A stretch of 64,000 nt of DNA from assembly GCA_026119855.1 (NCBI GenBank), contig JAOWBW010001479.1, positions 124,001-188,000 on the forward strand, written 5' to 3'. The translations under genes were made by a program, and so were the position numbers. The notes below the pieces were generated by a model. The model was not told the origin of the DNA. It made no database searches and worked only from the letters and a program-made list of their open reading frames with translations. This document shows, piece after piece, positions 9,201-18,482 of the stretch (within the stretch, counting starts at the first letter, position 1; every line of letters starts with the position of its first letter). The stretch comes from Campanula takesimana. Its lineage: Eukaryota > Streptophyta > Magnoliopsida > Asterales > Campanulaceae.

Positions 9201-12194
9201 GATTATCCCAGCCCGTAGTAACTTGCTCACCTCTTCCCTGATGGCTACTTGTTTGTCAAGTGAAAAGATCCTGCGCTTCTGTTTAATTGGCCTCACGCTT
9301 GGGTCGAGGCAGAGCTCATGCACGGCTATCTCCTCCTTAACCCCTCTCATGTCCTCAACTTTCCAGGCGAATACATCTAAGCTTGCTTTCAAAAGGGTGA
9401 TCAAGTTAGCCCGTTCGTCTTGGGACAGCTGCTTCCCAATCTTGACTACCTGTTCAGGGAACTCGGGGTTGATCGGGATCTCCTCGAGCTCGTCGATCGG
9501 CTTGAGCTCGGGTCCTTCTCTGAATTGAAGTGTATCAACGATTATATCTGTAATTCTTTCCACGTCTTCACCGGCCAAAGTGGGGGCCTCGCTCTTTATG
9601 AGACCGATCATGCTGCTCTTCACGATCCTCAGCTCCTTTTCAATCTCTTCATCCGTTTTGATCTCGCTTACTGCCCCGACCAGCATTGTCTCCGACGTTC
9701 TTTTTGCTTTGACCTCAACTCCAACGGAATCTAGCTCGAGCTTTCTCTTCATTTTTCTAGTTTCCATCAGATACTCCAGAAATTCCTGGGCTCGGCTCCG
9801 TAAACAGCCTACTCCGGCCGGAGTTGGAAACTTGACTCGCTGGTGAGGTAAAGAAACAACCATCCCAAGCTTTACTTGGCTCGGGATTCCTAAGATAGCA
9901 TGATACTCACTCGCCACATCAATGACCATGAAGGTGATCGTTTCCTGGACCTTATAAGGTGAAGTACCTATCTCAACGAGCAGGCTTACGGTCCCTTTGA
10001 CGTCCACCTTATGATTTGTGAACCCTTCCAACCGGCCTGCATAGGGGGTCAGCATGCTATCAGATAAGTCCATTTCTTTGAAACATTTATAATACAAGAT
10101 ATCTCGGGCAGCTCCGGTGTCCACCAGAAGTCGGCTCGTTTCACAATTGTCAATTCTTCCCTCCAGAATGATGGATTGTTCCCTTGCTATTTTACTGGCC
10201 GCAAGCTCGTTTGGGGAGAAAGAGATTGTTTCCTCCCTTTTGTTGTTCCAGGCTGGCACAAAGGGTATCTTTTTAAGACAGTAGATTTGATTCTTCAAGG
10301 CCGTGATCGACAAGGCTTCATCGTGGATCACCCCAATTCTTTTCCTGGGTGGTCGCTCCTGCCGTTGTCGGTCTTCGTAATTCTCCTTGGTATCATGGCC
10401 TCTGGCGTCGCGGCCTCGCTTACCATCTCTTTTGATGAAACGATCCAATTCTCCTTGATCAACTCTCTGCTGAATGGCTCTCTTTAATGACAGGCAGTTC
10501 TCCGTCTCGTGCCCAAAATCCTTGTGGAAGGCACACCATTTTCCTGAAGCTTTTCTCCCTTCCTCATTTCCCACCATGGGACGAGGAGGGAACATCTCTA
10601 TCAAATTCATGATTTCCTTGTGGGATCTGTTCAGCGGGGTGAAAGCCTCCTCATTGGTCTCCTTCCTTTCAGTACTCCTGGTTCGGTTCTTGCCCCTTCT
10701 CGACTCAATTTCTTTTGATTCTTTTGTTTCGCGTCCGCTGCCTCTTCCTGATTCTTCTTTTTCCTTGGCCTTCCCCTCCTCCGAGGTTCGCTTATCCGCT
10801 AGCTCGGCCTGAGCAACGCGATAAGCTCGCTCATACAAATCTCCCTTTGTTTCCGGAGGCCTTATTTCAAATTCAAACTTCAATTGAGAAGCTCTCATGC
10901 CTGCAGTGAAGCATACCATAACCATATCATCCGTCAGTCCTTCAATTTGCTCGGCCAGATCTCTAAACCTTTGATAAAAACTCATAGACGACTCCGTTTC
11001 GCCCTGCTTCACATTCGCTAGATCTGTTGGTCGTTTCTTGTGTTCGCCCGCCGTTGAAAAGTTTTCAATGAATTTACCTCTCAAATTTTCCCAACTGTCG
11101 ATGCTACCAGGCGGGAGAGCTCTGAACCAAGCTAAGGCCGGACCATTTAAGGTGCTGACCATCGCTTTACATAAAACGTCATCGTCATGGGAGACCAAAG
11201 CCATAATCGCCTCAAAAGTGTGCACGTGGTCCCGGGCGTCTTCTGACCCAGTGTACTTGGTCAACGAGGGGAGCTTAAGATAAGGCTGAGGAGGGCTTTC
11301 CAAGATCCACCGAGCAAACGGGGCCATCGTGTTCGCAATTTTCTTGGTACTTTTCCTGCTAGATTCCATCTCATGCATTCTCCTTTGTAGATCCACGATC
11401 AGAGGATCGAGATTCTCTCTAACTCCCGATCTTGAAGTTTCTTCCTCGTTTCTCCTATGTGCCAAATGAGAAGTATGGGGAAATCGAGGTGGTTGATCTC
11501 CATGCCGTTCCTTGTAATGCTCTCTTTCTTCCATGAGGCTCGGCCCTCGGGGCGCCGCGTTCCTTGCTCCTGAAGTTTCTTCCTGCTCGTTTGGATTGTG
11601 CGCGCCTAAAGCGGTCGGTGGGTTCTGATTCATTCTTTGCAAACTGCTGCTGGGAACGGGAATGACAGGTGGATACTCCCTTGCCATAGGTACAACGGGA
11701 ATCGCCGGGAAGTTGGCGGCATGCTCCGGACCTAAGGTTGCCAGCTCATCATAAATTTCTTGGATTTGTAAGAGCAACGTCAATCTCCGATTCAACATCG
11801 CCGCATGTTCAGCCACCGCTCCAGTATTGGTACCGCTTGTTCCGGCTCCATTATGCGGGATTTCGACCGTCCTTTGTGCATAAGTAATCGGAGCGGGTCT
11901 CCGATCTATCTGGCCGCCGACACTAATTTGGCGACTCTCCGTGACGGGAACCTCTTCAATCGGGTTTAGAACGTTCACCGGGGCGGCGGTGACTGCGGTA
12001 GTTATTCCGGCAACTCCTGGGTTTTGTTGTACCAGCATGGCGGATTGAGAGCGAGTCGTACGGCGGTTCTCTGGATTTGGGCAAGGAGCGGGCCGAAAAG
12101 GTTCTGAGTCTCCGGGAGCCATGAAGACTCCGGGAACGGTTTCTGGGTTTTCCAAAACCATGATGGGAATATCCTCCCGAACGAAAAAGATCAA
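6255..12194 (-). CDS. Gag-Pol polyprotein of the Tat/Retand-like element
   Basis: One uninterrupted 1979-codon frame, so gag and pol are fused without a frameshift. Gag core ~300-430; zinc knuckle ~551-566 (CAFHKDFGHETENC); aspartic protease with DTGA near 690; reverse transcriptase ~960-1140 with YIDDM near 1122; first RNase H ~1262-1340; a second, archaeal-type RNase H ~1405-1525 (FTDGSAS, then E, D and D positions visible); integrase zinc finger ~1631-1681 (HPG...CDKCQRY) and D,D,E core (GIDLVG ~1699, SDRGLQF ~1762, GQAEAAN ~1797). No chromodomain follows. The dual RNase H places it in the Tat group. It starts 17 nt after the primer site; Met-12 is an alternative start. No inactivating change seen; probably active or very recently so. 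Confidence 0.96.
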   Translation of the reverse strand: MIFFVREDIPIMVLENPETVPGVFMAPGDSEPFRPAPCPNPENRRTTRSQSAMLVQQNPGVAGITTAVTAAPVNVLNPIEEVPVTESRQISVGGQIDRRPAPITYAQRTVEIPHNGAGTSGTNTGAVAEHAAMLNRRLTLLLQIQEIYDELATLGPEHAANFPAIPVVPMAREYPPVIPVPSSSLQRMNQNPPTALGAHNPNEQEETSGARNAAPRGPSLMEEREHYKERHGDQPPRFPHTSHLAHRRNEEETSRSGVRENLDPLIVDLQRRMHEMESSRKSTKKIANTMAPFARWILESPPQPYLKLPSLTKYTGSEDARDHVHTFEAIMALVSHDDDVLCKAMVSTLNGPALAWFRALPPGSIDSWENLRGKFIENFSTAGEHKKRPTDLANVKQGETESSMSFYQRFRDLAEQIEGLTDDMVMVCFTAGMRASQLKFEFEIRPPETKGDLYERAYRVAQAELADKRTSEEGKAKEKEESGRGSGRETKESKEIESRRGKNRTRSTERKETNEEAFTPLNRSHKEIMNLIEMFPPRPMVGNEEGRKASGKWCAFHKDFGHETENCLSLKRAIQQRVDQGELDRFIKRDGKRGRDARGHDTKENYEDRQRQERPPRKRIGVIHDEALSITALKNQIYCLKKIPFVPAWNNKREETISFSPNELAASKIAREQSIILEGRIDNCETSRLLVDTGAARDILYYKCFKEMDLSDSMLTPYAGRLEGFTNHKVDVKGTVSLLVEIGTSPYKVQETITFMVIDVASEYHAILGIPSQVKLGMVVSLPHQRVKFPTPAGVGCLRSRAQEFLEYLMETRKMKRKLELDSVGVEVKAKRTSETMLVGAVSEIKTDEEIEKELRIVKSSMIGLIKSEAPTLAGEDVERITDIIVDTLQFREGPELKPIDELEEIPINPEFPEQVVKIGKQLSQDERANLITLLKASLDVFAWKVEDMRGVKEEIAVHELCLDPSVRPIKQKRRIFSLDKQVAIREEVSKLLRAGIIKEAYYPSWLANVVMVKKANGKWRMCVDFTDLNKACPKDCFPLPRIDKLVDSIAGHKTLSFLDAYSGYHQIKMAEQDIENTAFQTSEGTYCFKKMPFGLKNAGATYQRMVNQVFKNQLGRNMEAYIDDMVIKTRDGDHCTDLRETFGNLRANEMKLNPSKCVFGVTAGKFLGFMVSQRGIEANPEKITALLTMKEPVSIKEVQRLNGRVAALGRFIAKSAEKSLPFFKVLRGGKEFQWTEECSSAFKQLKEYLSRPPLLSSPSPGETLYVYLAATDRAVAAVLTRNDNRIKPVFYTSKALNDVESRYFNAEKLAYALVVAARKLRAYFSAHPIVVYTNAPLRKILHKPDSSGRLLNWSIELTEFDISYQPRKTLQAQPLADFMVETTFSTEQEASSTNDHGIEDLKGWQMFTDGSASKSHCGAGVLLIEPGNGLTVEKALRFKFPASNNQAEYEALIAGIDLAKSMGVKNLKAHTDSQLVVNQLKGEYETVNPVLSRYRDLVAKLVEGFESWQIEQIGRKDNARADMLSKLATMEMGEADQLKWVEVLERPAIERVQIMELNEAFSDTDLSNWIDDMKNYIEKEELPLDAEKAKTIKKKAPRFIILEGNLYRRSFVKPLLRCVPPAQTQSLLEEVHEGICGGHPGARTLAEKVITLGYYWPNLRREAVEYVKRCDKCQRYADLPRLPATEQTPVVACWPFHMWGIDLVGPFPLARGRLKFAVVAVDYFTKWIEAKPLAEITEENVMNFVHDQIWCRFGVPKHIVSDRGLQFSDAFTAECARLGVKHTKSSISHPQGNGQAEAANKLVMHALHRNLTGRAGRWVDELPLALWAVRTTARGPTGESPFALTYGSEAMAPAELAIPSARVAFFDETKNEERRRIDLDLIDEKRLEAHLRSVNYKQKTKRYHDRRVRKRLFQVEDWVLRKIEDTSRKTQQNKLSPNWEGPFVVTRIVRDGTYMLRTPEGKDLKNPWHSNSLRRYYH

Positions 12195-12210
12195 GCTAAC
12201 AAGGCTACTT

Positions 12211-12227
12211 TCCCGGCAATGGAACCA
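12211..12227 (-). other. Primer binding site, tRNA-Glu(TTC)
   Basis: The plus strand reads TCCCGGCAATGGAACCA, which matches the 3' end of plant tRNA-Glu with its CCA tail, so the minus strand is the primer site. It is 3 nt from the 5' LTR (12231). Confidence 0.85.
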
Positions 12228-12230
12228 AAC

Positions 12231-12943
12231 TGATCATGCAAATATTGCAATCAGTTGAGCCGGATCCACGGAGTGATATCTGGATGCCTGTTAGCCTGAA
12301 ATAGATGAACAAACGTTAACTCAGCCGGGGCTTCACCGGCGAAGGCCCTCCGGCGTGAGAATGAGTTAGTCTGCTTAGGATTGAAATCTAGGGAGAAAGA
12401 GTGAGAGTAGAGAGCTTAACCCTTCTTTAGCTGAATGAGGGTGCTATATATACCACAGAATCCATGCCTCGTCACCTAGGTTCCTTCCTTGATCGCAGGG
12501 ATTTGTGCTTATCCACATCTATGACTCATCATGTTTGTATTAGGGCAACGCTTCTAGAAGTCATCAGTGGGCCTAATCGGCGAATTGGGCCTGGCCTCAT
12601 ATTCTTCCAATCATGGCGTCGTCAGGTACAAGTCCGAGCTCGTATGACCGAGCAAACATACCGCCAGGACCGACCTAGAGTCAGGTATATCCGAGGGAAC
12701 TGCAGAAGGGCCCTTTTAGAGTAATCTTGGTTATCGAGGTCAGCTCGGTCACCGAGCTGAGAACCGATAGAAACGGTATGGTCTTCGGAATGCTTGTTCG
12801 GTTCCTCTTAGCTACGACTTCCCAGATCGGTTGAAACGAGCTAATTGTATCCAGGTTCGACCTGGGTTCGTTCAGTGTGTGCTGGTCGGGGCGTGTTAGG
12901 CCGGACTTCTTGCCCGTTTCCTCAAGTCGGGTCGTTCCTTTCA
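12231..12943 (-). repeat. 5' LTR of the Tat/Retand-like element
   Basis: 713 bp, TG...CA. Contains a perfect palindrome at 12741-12759 (CAGCTCGGT C ACCGAGCTG), which is broken by the only base difference in the other LTR. U3 would run from 12943 to about 12420. Confidence 0.95.
12443..12454 (-). promoter_or_regulatory. TATA box of the 5' LTR promoter
   Basis: The minus strand reads GGTATATATAGC. It sits in the middle of the LTR, placing transcription start near 12420 and leaving about 190 bp of R-U5. The same box is at 933-944 in the 3' LTR. Confidence 0.6.
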
Positions 12944-12948
12944 CATTC

Positions 12949-13003
12949 ATTTTGGGACAAAGATTTTTTGAAAATGGACACTCATTTAGGGACAGAGGGA
13001 GTA
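12949..13003. mobile_element. Stowaway-type MITE (family A), right part
   Basis: Completes the MITE begun at 514-720: GGACACTCATTTAGGGACAG...GGGAG-TA, the inverted terminal repeat of the family. The intact copy at 18221-18482 shows the uninterrupted order. Confidence 0.85.
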
Positions 13004-13044
13004 AAAGATATTTTCAAAATATACTTTGGAATATATAATATTCC

Positions 13045-13047
<3 letters not shown>

Positions 13048-13101
<54 letters not shown>
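13048..13101. repeat. (AT)n microsatellite
   Basis: About 27 AT dinucleotides, upstream of the first small gene. Confidence 0.95.
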
Positions 13102-13111
<10 letters not shown>

Positions 13112-13128
13112 TTACATTTCATGATTCT

Positions 13129-13134
13129 AGTCAA
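13129..13134 (-). promoter_or_regulatory. W-box-like element upstream of small gene 1
   Basis: AGTCAA, the complement of TTGACT, inside a promoter block (about 13115-13260) conserved with the paralogue's promoter (about 16153-16290), where the site is GGTCAA. W-boxes bind WRKY factors; a stress or defence link is inference. Confidence 0.35.
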
Positions 13135-13302
13135 CCGGTCCATATAATTGAAACAATATTTTCAGCTAAGCTAGAATTAGAATCTACATATCCAAAAGGA
13201 ATCACACCAACTTGATCACTTTAGTACCCTTTCTCAGATTTCTTCAGAATTTTTTCTTAAAAAAAAGAAAAAAGAAAAAAAAGACTCCTTATCCTTATAA
13301 TC

Positions 13303-13312
13303 TCTATATAAA
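13303..13312 (+). promoter_or_regulatory. TATA box of small gene 1
   Basis: CTATATAAAG, about 117 bp before the ATG; matched by the box of the paralogue at 16339-16348. Confidence 0.7.
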
Positions 13313-13428
13313 GGAGTACTATAACATAGTCTTGTACACTCAAACAACAAGAACAAGTTCTAGCTACACATCATTTTTAATAATCTTTCTAAATTACTTG
13401 TACCTCATCTCAAAGTACAACTTTTGAA

Positions 13429-13704
13429 ATGGCACCTAAGGCAAAGGCAGATCTTTTGAAGGTTGGGCTTGAAGGATTTGCTATGTTGGAAGCAAGCTTT
13501 CCAACGAAGGCGGGAAAACCTCAACAACAACCGCCACAACAATGTCTTTATCGATATCAACCACAATCGACGTATGTTCATCAGGTCATCCTTCCCGTTT
13601 CTGCAACCGCGCAAGTGACCATGGATTGTTATGAGGCTGCCAAAACGTATGGCGGGGCAGTTATTGCAAACTACCCTAACATGAAACCGATTCGTATGGC
13701 TTAA
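13429..13704 (+). CDS. Small protein of unknown function, paralogue 1
   Basis: 91 codons, single exon, with its own TATA box and a 3' region shared with the copy at 16445. I do not recognise the family by name. N-terminus MAPKAKADLLKVGLEGF is basic then amphipathic; the middle is Gln/Pro-rich and varies between copies (residues ~28-45); the C-terminal half (TYVHQV...DCYEAAKTYGGAVI...NMKPIRM) is nearly invariant. No signal peptide or membrane segment. Between the copies the protein ends are conserved while the linker changes in length, and promoter and 3' UTR are duplicated too, so both are likely expressed genes rather than chance ORFs. Likely cytosolic or nuclear by default. Confidence 0.85.
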   Translation: MAPKAKADLLKVGLEGFAMLEASFPTKAGKPQQQPPQQCLYRYQPQSTYVHQVILPVSATAQVTMDCYEAAKTYGGAVIANYPNMKPIRMA

Positions 13705-13931
13705 GTTGTGTATGTATATAGATATATGTATGGCTTAAGTTGTACTATGTATGTATACTATATAGTGTAACTTGAATATAGCTAGCTCTTGTAGTGTCAT
13801 AGAAGTTGTTAATATGGTGATCTCCTAGCCTGAGTTTATGTAGGCTGTAAGATGGAGTTGTAATCTTGTTGTTTTAGCATCTTTTATCTATAGTACTAGC
13901 TTAACTTAGCAAAATTGCTCTCCCTCAATAT

Positions 13932-13966
<35 letters not shown>

Positions 13967-14222
13967 GGGTCGTGCTCCTGTGAGAACCTAAATATCGTGA
14001 GAACCGTGAGAACATGGATACATTAGGTAAAAAACTAATGTATCAAATGGTTCACTTGGATACATCATTGGATACATTACTTGACTTGGATACATCATTA
14101 GATACATTACTTGGATACATTAGGTAAAAACTAATGTATCCAATGTGCACTTGTATACATCATTGGATACATTAAGTTCTCACGGTTCTCACGATGATTA
14201 GGTTCTCATTTGAGCACCTACC
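13967..14222. mobile_element. Foldback MITE with ~42-bp inverted ends
   Basis: Left end GTGCTCCTGTGAGAACC...CGTGAGAACCGTGAGAAC matches the reverse complement of the right end (14178-14219) with few changes. The interior is several TTGGATACATTA words. It sits inside a (CA)n(TA)n microsatellite, so the target duplication cannot be defined. The type is uncertain (Mutator-like is possible). Confidence 0.75.
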
Positions 14223-14638
14223 TATATATATATATATATGTATATATAGGTGTGTATGTGTGTGTGTATCAAGTTATACTATCAAAAGGGAGATTTACCT
14301 GGATGGACATTTGAATTATGGCTTCTAATCATTTGAAAAAGGCTTAAAGAAATTTTAAGTCACTGTAATGTACTTTCTTGAACATCATTTTTATACACTC
14401 GGGTATTATTGAGCAATTTCAATCCACCTGCTATGAATAATGACTCCAGAAAAGTAAAGACATCGGGGGTAACACACGTGAACACATAAGGGTGAAAGGA
14501 ATTGGATATCAAAGGATTAATCCAACTAAAAATATGAGTCAAGATTACCACCCTAAGGAATCCAACTTAAGGATAAGATAAAAAAAAAATAAAAAAAATC
14601 CATCTCCTTCAACACGTCAAAGACTCGATAGTTTCATA

Positions 14639-14763
14639 TACTCCCTCAGTCCTAAAATGATATTCCCATTTATCATTTCTTATTGTCCCAAAAAGTTATT
14701 CTTATTTCTACAATTTAGGCTTAAAAGTATATAAAAAAACATGACTAGAAAAGCATGTGTTCA

Positions 14764-14798
<35 letters not shown>

Positions 14799-14848
14799 AA
14801 AATTGAATAGTGAAATGATCAGAAGATCGTTTTGGGACCGAGAGACTA
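14639..14848. mobile_element. Stowaway-type MITE, decayed
   Basis: TACTCCCTCAGTCCTAAAATG at left, CGTTTTGGGACCGAGAG at right, with an (AT)n inside. Confidence 0.65.
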
Positions 14849-16152
14849 TAAGTAAACTCTGTTTTTTCATAACTTATGCATGAGTAGATGGTGGAAGGAA
14901 CGCATGATCGTATTCATAGTATTTATAATAGGTGGATTAAAACTGCTAATATTTGGTAGTCCTTGTAAAAGTATCTCTCTATACATGAAAACTTCATCTT
15001 GTACGTACGTGTTGAGTTTGGAAAGCATGCTAGTTTGTAGCGCGAGTCAAGATCTCCTCTACTATTTTGTGTCGTATGCACATTCTGTATCACCCATGAT
15101 TCAATAGTTCACGGTTATTATAGCTGTCATTATGATGAGGCATTCAAACATGTGAACAGTTGGATCATGAGTGATACTGAGTATGCTACACAAAGTGATA
15201 CTAGAGTCGGGCGATCTCAAATTTCCATGACCAAAGATTTAACTTTGTGTAAAGGAGGATCACTTGAAGGATATTTCAAGCATGGCATCTGATTCTATTT
15301 TGATAGATATCCATTTGGAATAAAGACGCTATACAGTCAGTCCTGCATACCAAAACTGCAAACTGATACGAATCCCCCGATACACTTAATCTTGAGGCAA
15401 ATGTCGGTCCTTTAGGATGAAATTTCAAATCTGTATAGTAGCTTTTATGAACTGAAGTTTCTCAAAGTGGTGTCGATTGAAAGTGTTTCTGACGAAATTT
15501 TACAGTCGTTTCAATTTCCTAATGTTAAATTCTGTGATTCCAAGTTGATTTTCTTGAGGATTTTTAGTATATGTCCGATATTAATTCCCCGCGCGTGGTA
15601 ACCATTTCACATTTGTATGTATCTTAATCTTTATATACATATAGGAGGAATACGGATAAATTCACTTGTCAGACTAAAACCACTATATTGTCCTGTAAGC
15701 TGTCCATATAAAGAAGGTAGATAAGTTCAAGAATATATATATACCTTCTTGGTTCATTTCCCCCTTCCCCAATCTCAACATTATGATTCAAATAATTTAA
15801 CCCAGGCCAGTGTAGATTCTACTTATCTTGAATATAATCTGATTCTTTTAATTTGATTTTTTAATTAATAGATGATGACTTAATCTGTTACACGAGTGAC
15901 ACGTTGAAAATACAACTCTAATGGATCCCAAAATGAATGTCCGTTTATGTTCCTGATCATCCATTAATTAGGACGGAGCTACATACTCTTTACTTGTATA
16001 TGATGTTTTTAGTTTGTAAACGCAGTCGAATTTTTTTGAAGTTCTCTTAGGAAAAGTAAATACGAATATCAATTATTAGGCCAAACGAACAAAATGTAGA
16101 AATACTATACCCTCGCGTATAAGGAAGACAAGCAACTGATGAGATAGCCACA
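14849..16152. other. AT-rich spacer between the two small genes
   Basis: I see no supported gene, RNA or element here. Open frames are short and lack family features. The duplicated block of the second small gene starts at about 16153. Confidence 0.5.
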
Positions 16153-16338
16153 TTTCATGATTCCGCGCGGTCAACAGGTCCCATATATTCGGACAATTTT
16201 TCAGCTAAGATAGAACTAGAATCTACATATCCAAATGGAATCACCAACTTGATAACTTTTGTGCCCTTTCTTAGATATTTTTTTTTTCTTGGTATTTTTT
16301 TAAACCATAAAAAAGAGAGAAGACATATCCTTTCTTCT

Positions 16339-16348
16339 CTATATAAAT
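16339..16348 (+). promoter_or_regulatory. TATA box of small gene 2
   Basis: CTATATAAAT about 97 bp before the ATG at 16445. It is part of the promoter block shared with small gene 1; a W-box-like GGTCAA is at 16169-16174. Confidence 0.7.
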
Positions 16349-16444
16349 GACTACAAGCACATACAAGTCTTGTACATACAAACAACAATAACTTTTGTGC
16401 ACTTTTGTAAATTTTTCTTCATTTCAATCTAGCTCAACTTTGAA

Positions 16445-16720
16445 ATGGCACCTAAGGCTAAGGCGGATCTTTTGAAGGTTGGGCTTGAAGGCTTTGCTAT
16501 GTTGGATGCAAGCTTTCCAACAAAGGGAAAGTTGCCTCAACAACAACCGGTTCATCAACAATGCGTTTATCGGTATCAACCACAATCGACGTATGTTCAT
16601 CAGGTCCTTCCGGTTTCTGCAACCGGAAGGGTTACTATGGATTGCTATGAAGCTGCCAAAACTTATGGAGGGGCTGTTATTGCAGATTGCCCTAACATGA
16701 AACCGATTCGTATGACTTAA
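16445..16720 (+). CDS. Small protein of unknown function, paralogue 2
   Basis: 91 codons, tandem paralogue of 13429-13704, same strand. The first 20 residues are identical and about three quarters of the rest is the same; the changes cluster in the Gln/Pro-rich linker (KGKLPQQQPVHQQ) and near VSATGRV. Length is kept at 91 despite compensating small indels in the linker, which argues for selection on the protein. The homologous 3' UTR (to about 16945) ends at a (CT)n(CA)n microsatellite. Unrecognised family. Confidence 0.85.
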   Translation: MAPKAKADLLKVGLEGFAMLDASFPTKGKLPQQQPVHQQCVYRYQPQSTYVHQVLPVSATGRVTMDCYEAAKTYGGAVIADCPNMKPIRMT

Positions 16721-16935
16721 GTTGTGTATGTATGTATGTATGTAAATATTATAACTTGAATATAAGTATATATGACCTAGTAGTAGTGACAAGCTAGATC
16801 TGGTAGTGTTATAGAAGTTGTTATAATATGGTGATCTCCTACTTAGCCTGATTTTATGTAGGCTGTAAGATGGAGTTGGAGTTGAAACCTTGTTGCTTTA
16901 GCTTGTGTTATCTATACTACTAGCTTAACTTAGCT

Positions 16936-16940
16936 AAATT

Positions 16941-16974
<34 letters not shown>

Positions 16975-16976
16975 TC
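16936..16976. repeat. (CT)n(CA)n microsatellite
   Basis: TCTCTCTC... followed by ACACACAC..., at the end of the duplicated gene block. Confidence 0.9.
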
Positions 16977-16982
16977 TTTTAA

Positions 16983-17546
16983 TACTCTCCCTGTTTCAAA
17001 TTACATGTCGTTTTAGACTTCTTTCACACATACTCCCTCCGTTTTATGTGAATTGAGATAAAAAATTTTGGAACACAAACCAAGGAAAAGTAAGAGAGAG
17101 AAATAGGGGAGGAGGTGTTTGTGAGTGTGAAAAATTAAATAGAAGAGAGAATGAGTATGAGGAATAGTAAGTTGATTGGTGTATGTGAGTGTAAAAGTAA
17201 AGTAGGAGAGAGAATGCGTGGGAGAATAGTAAAGATTTTTTTTGCCATTTTGGGCGGTCTCAATTGATGTGGAACGGACGAAAAATGAAATAAGTCTCAA
17301 TTCACATGAAACGGAAGGAGTATTAAGAAATGCAATTAATATATATATAAAAGAATTATGTACCCCTAAAAAAATCCAACTACCTAGATATAATTAAATG
17401 CTTAAACAAGAGATAGTTTGCAATAAATAATTGAGGGGTATAATTGGAAAACAAAAGCAAAGATGTTTTGGAAATAGTAAAACGTCAAATATTTTGAAAC
17501 AAAATTTAACTCCTAAAACGTAATGTATTTTAAAACGGAGGGAGTA
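16983..17546. mobile_element. Stowaway-type MITE, outer, split by another
   Basis: Left end TACTCTCCCTGTTTC with TTACATGTCGTTTTA matches the right end TAAAACG...ACGGAGGGAGTA. A second MITE (17031-17322) is inserted close to its left end. Confidence 0.6.
17031..17322. mobile_element. Stowaway-type MITE, inner
   Basis: TACTCCCTCCGTTTTATGTG ... CACATGAAACGGAAGGAGTA, clear inverted ends with TA on both sides. Confidence 0.85.
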
Positions 17547-17798
17547 TTGATCTGAGACTTGCGCAGTACAATTGCACAGAAGATCATCATTTTTTAGAAA
17601 AAGAGTTATCTCTATTAATAAAATGAGTTACGTCTTCTAATAACATGGTGAATTACATTTTTACCAACATGTGAAAATATTATAATAACATGAATTACAT
17701 CATATAATAAAGATTTTAGATGTGTATTTGAATTGCACAAACCCAAATCCCTATAATTACATACGATACAAGTTGTGAATTATATATGCTATGTGGAG

Positions 17799-18046
17799 TA
17801 CTCCCTCCGTTTCAAAATGATTATCACACTTTTTTCATCGTTATTAAAAAGGAATTTAAGCAATAGTTTTAAGTTGATTTGATTATCGTAATAAAAATCT
17901 AAAACTTGTTATTGATAGACTACCAACAATACTCTCTATAACAAATTTTAGATTTTCATTAGGATAATTAAATTAGCTTTAAATTATTGGTCAACGTTCG
18001 TTAATCGTAAAAAAAGTGTGAAGATCATTTGGGGACGGAGTGAGTA
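17799..18046. mobile_element. Stowaway-type MITE
   Basis: TACTCCCTCCGTTTCAAAATG with ATTATCACACTTTTTT at left; AGTGTG...GGGGACGGAGTGAGTA at right. Confidence 0.85.
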
Positions 18047-18220
18047 TTTGCTAGAAGAAAAGAAAAAAAAACTAAAATTTCGTGAAGAAAATCTTTGTGA
18101 CAAGTACTGCATGCAGTTTTATTGTTACGTTAATTAATGATGAAATCGATTTATGAACTATTTAATTTAGCCAATCAATTGTCAACATCATTTTCATAAT
18201 AAAATTTTGTATGATATTTG

Positions 18221-18482
18221 TACTACCTCTGTCCCTAAATGAGTGTCCAAATTTCATTTTAAGGGAAACTGAAAATCTCAACTTTTTGAACAATTTGGTA
18301 ACAACGATTCATATATAATCTTGTAATCTCCTTTCCAAACCTTTAGTTTTGCACGTATAAAGAAACCGGTGAAATTTTTTTCGAAAAAAAACATTTAGGG
18401 AGAAAGTTATGTTAAAAAAAGACACTCATTTAGGGACAAAGATTTCTTGAAAATGGACACTCATTTAGGGACAGAGGGAGTA
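18221..18482. mobile_element. Stowaway-type MITE (family A), intact copy
   Basis: TA-CTACCTCTGTCCCTAAATG ... CATTTAGGGACAGAGGGAG-TA. This is the best reference copy for the one split by the gypsy element at 514-13003. Others are at 20003, 24963 and 32579, and a partial one is at 21261-21358. Confidence 0.92.

Larger units (their letters stand above)
721..12943 (-). mobile_element. Complete Ty3/gypsy retrotransposon, Tat/Retand-like
   Basis: This is a full element of 12,223 bp on the minus strand. The LTRs (721-1433 and 12231-12943) are 713 bp each, run TG...CA, and differ at a single base. A perfect 5-bp target duplication CATTC flanks it (716-720 and 12944-12948). Transcript order: 5' LTR at right, tRNA-Glu primer site, gag-pol ORF (12194-6255), hairpin tandem repeat (6134-5417), a region holding an opposite-strand gene (5292-1771), then the 3' LTR at left. 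A dual RNase H without a chromodomain, plus an antisense extra gene and 3' tandem repeats, are hallmarks of the Tat group (Retand, Ogre relatives). All parts look intact, so it is recent and possibly autonomous. Confidence 0.93.

Noticed and set aside
6380..11283. Many plus-strand open frames across gag-pol
   Set aside because: Shadows of the 1979-codon gag-pol on the minus strand.
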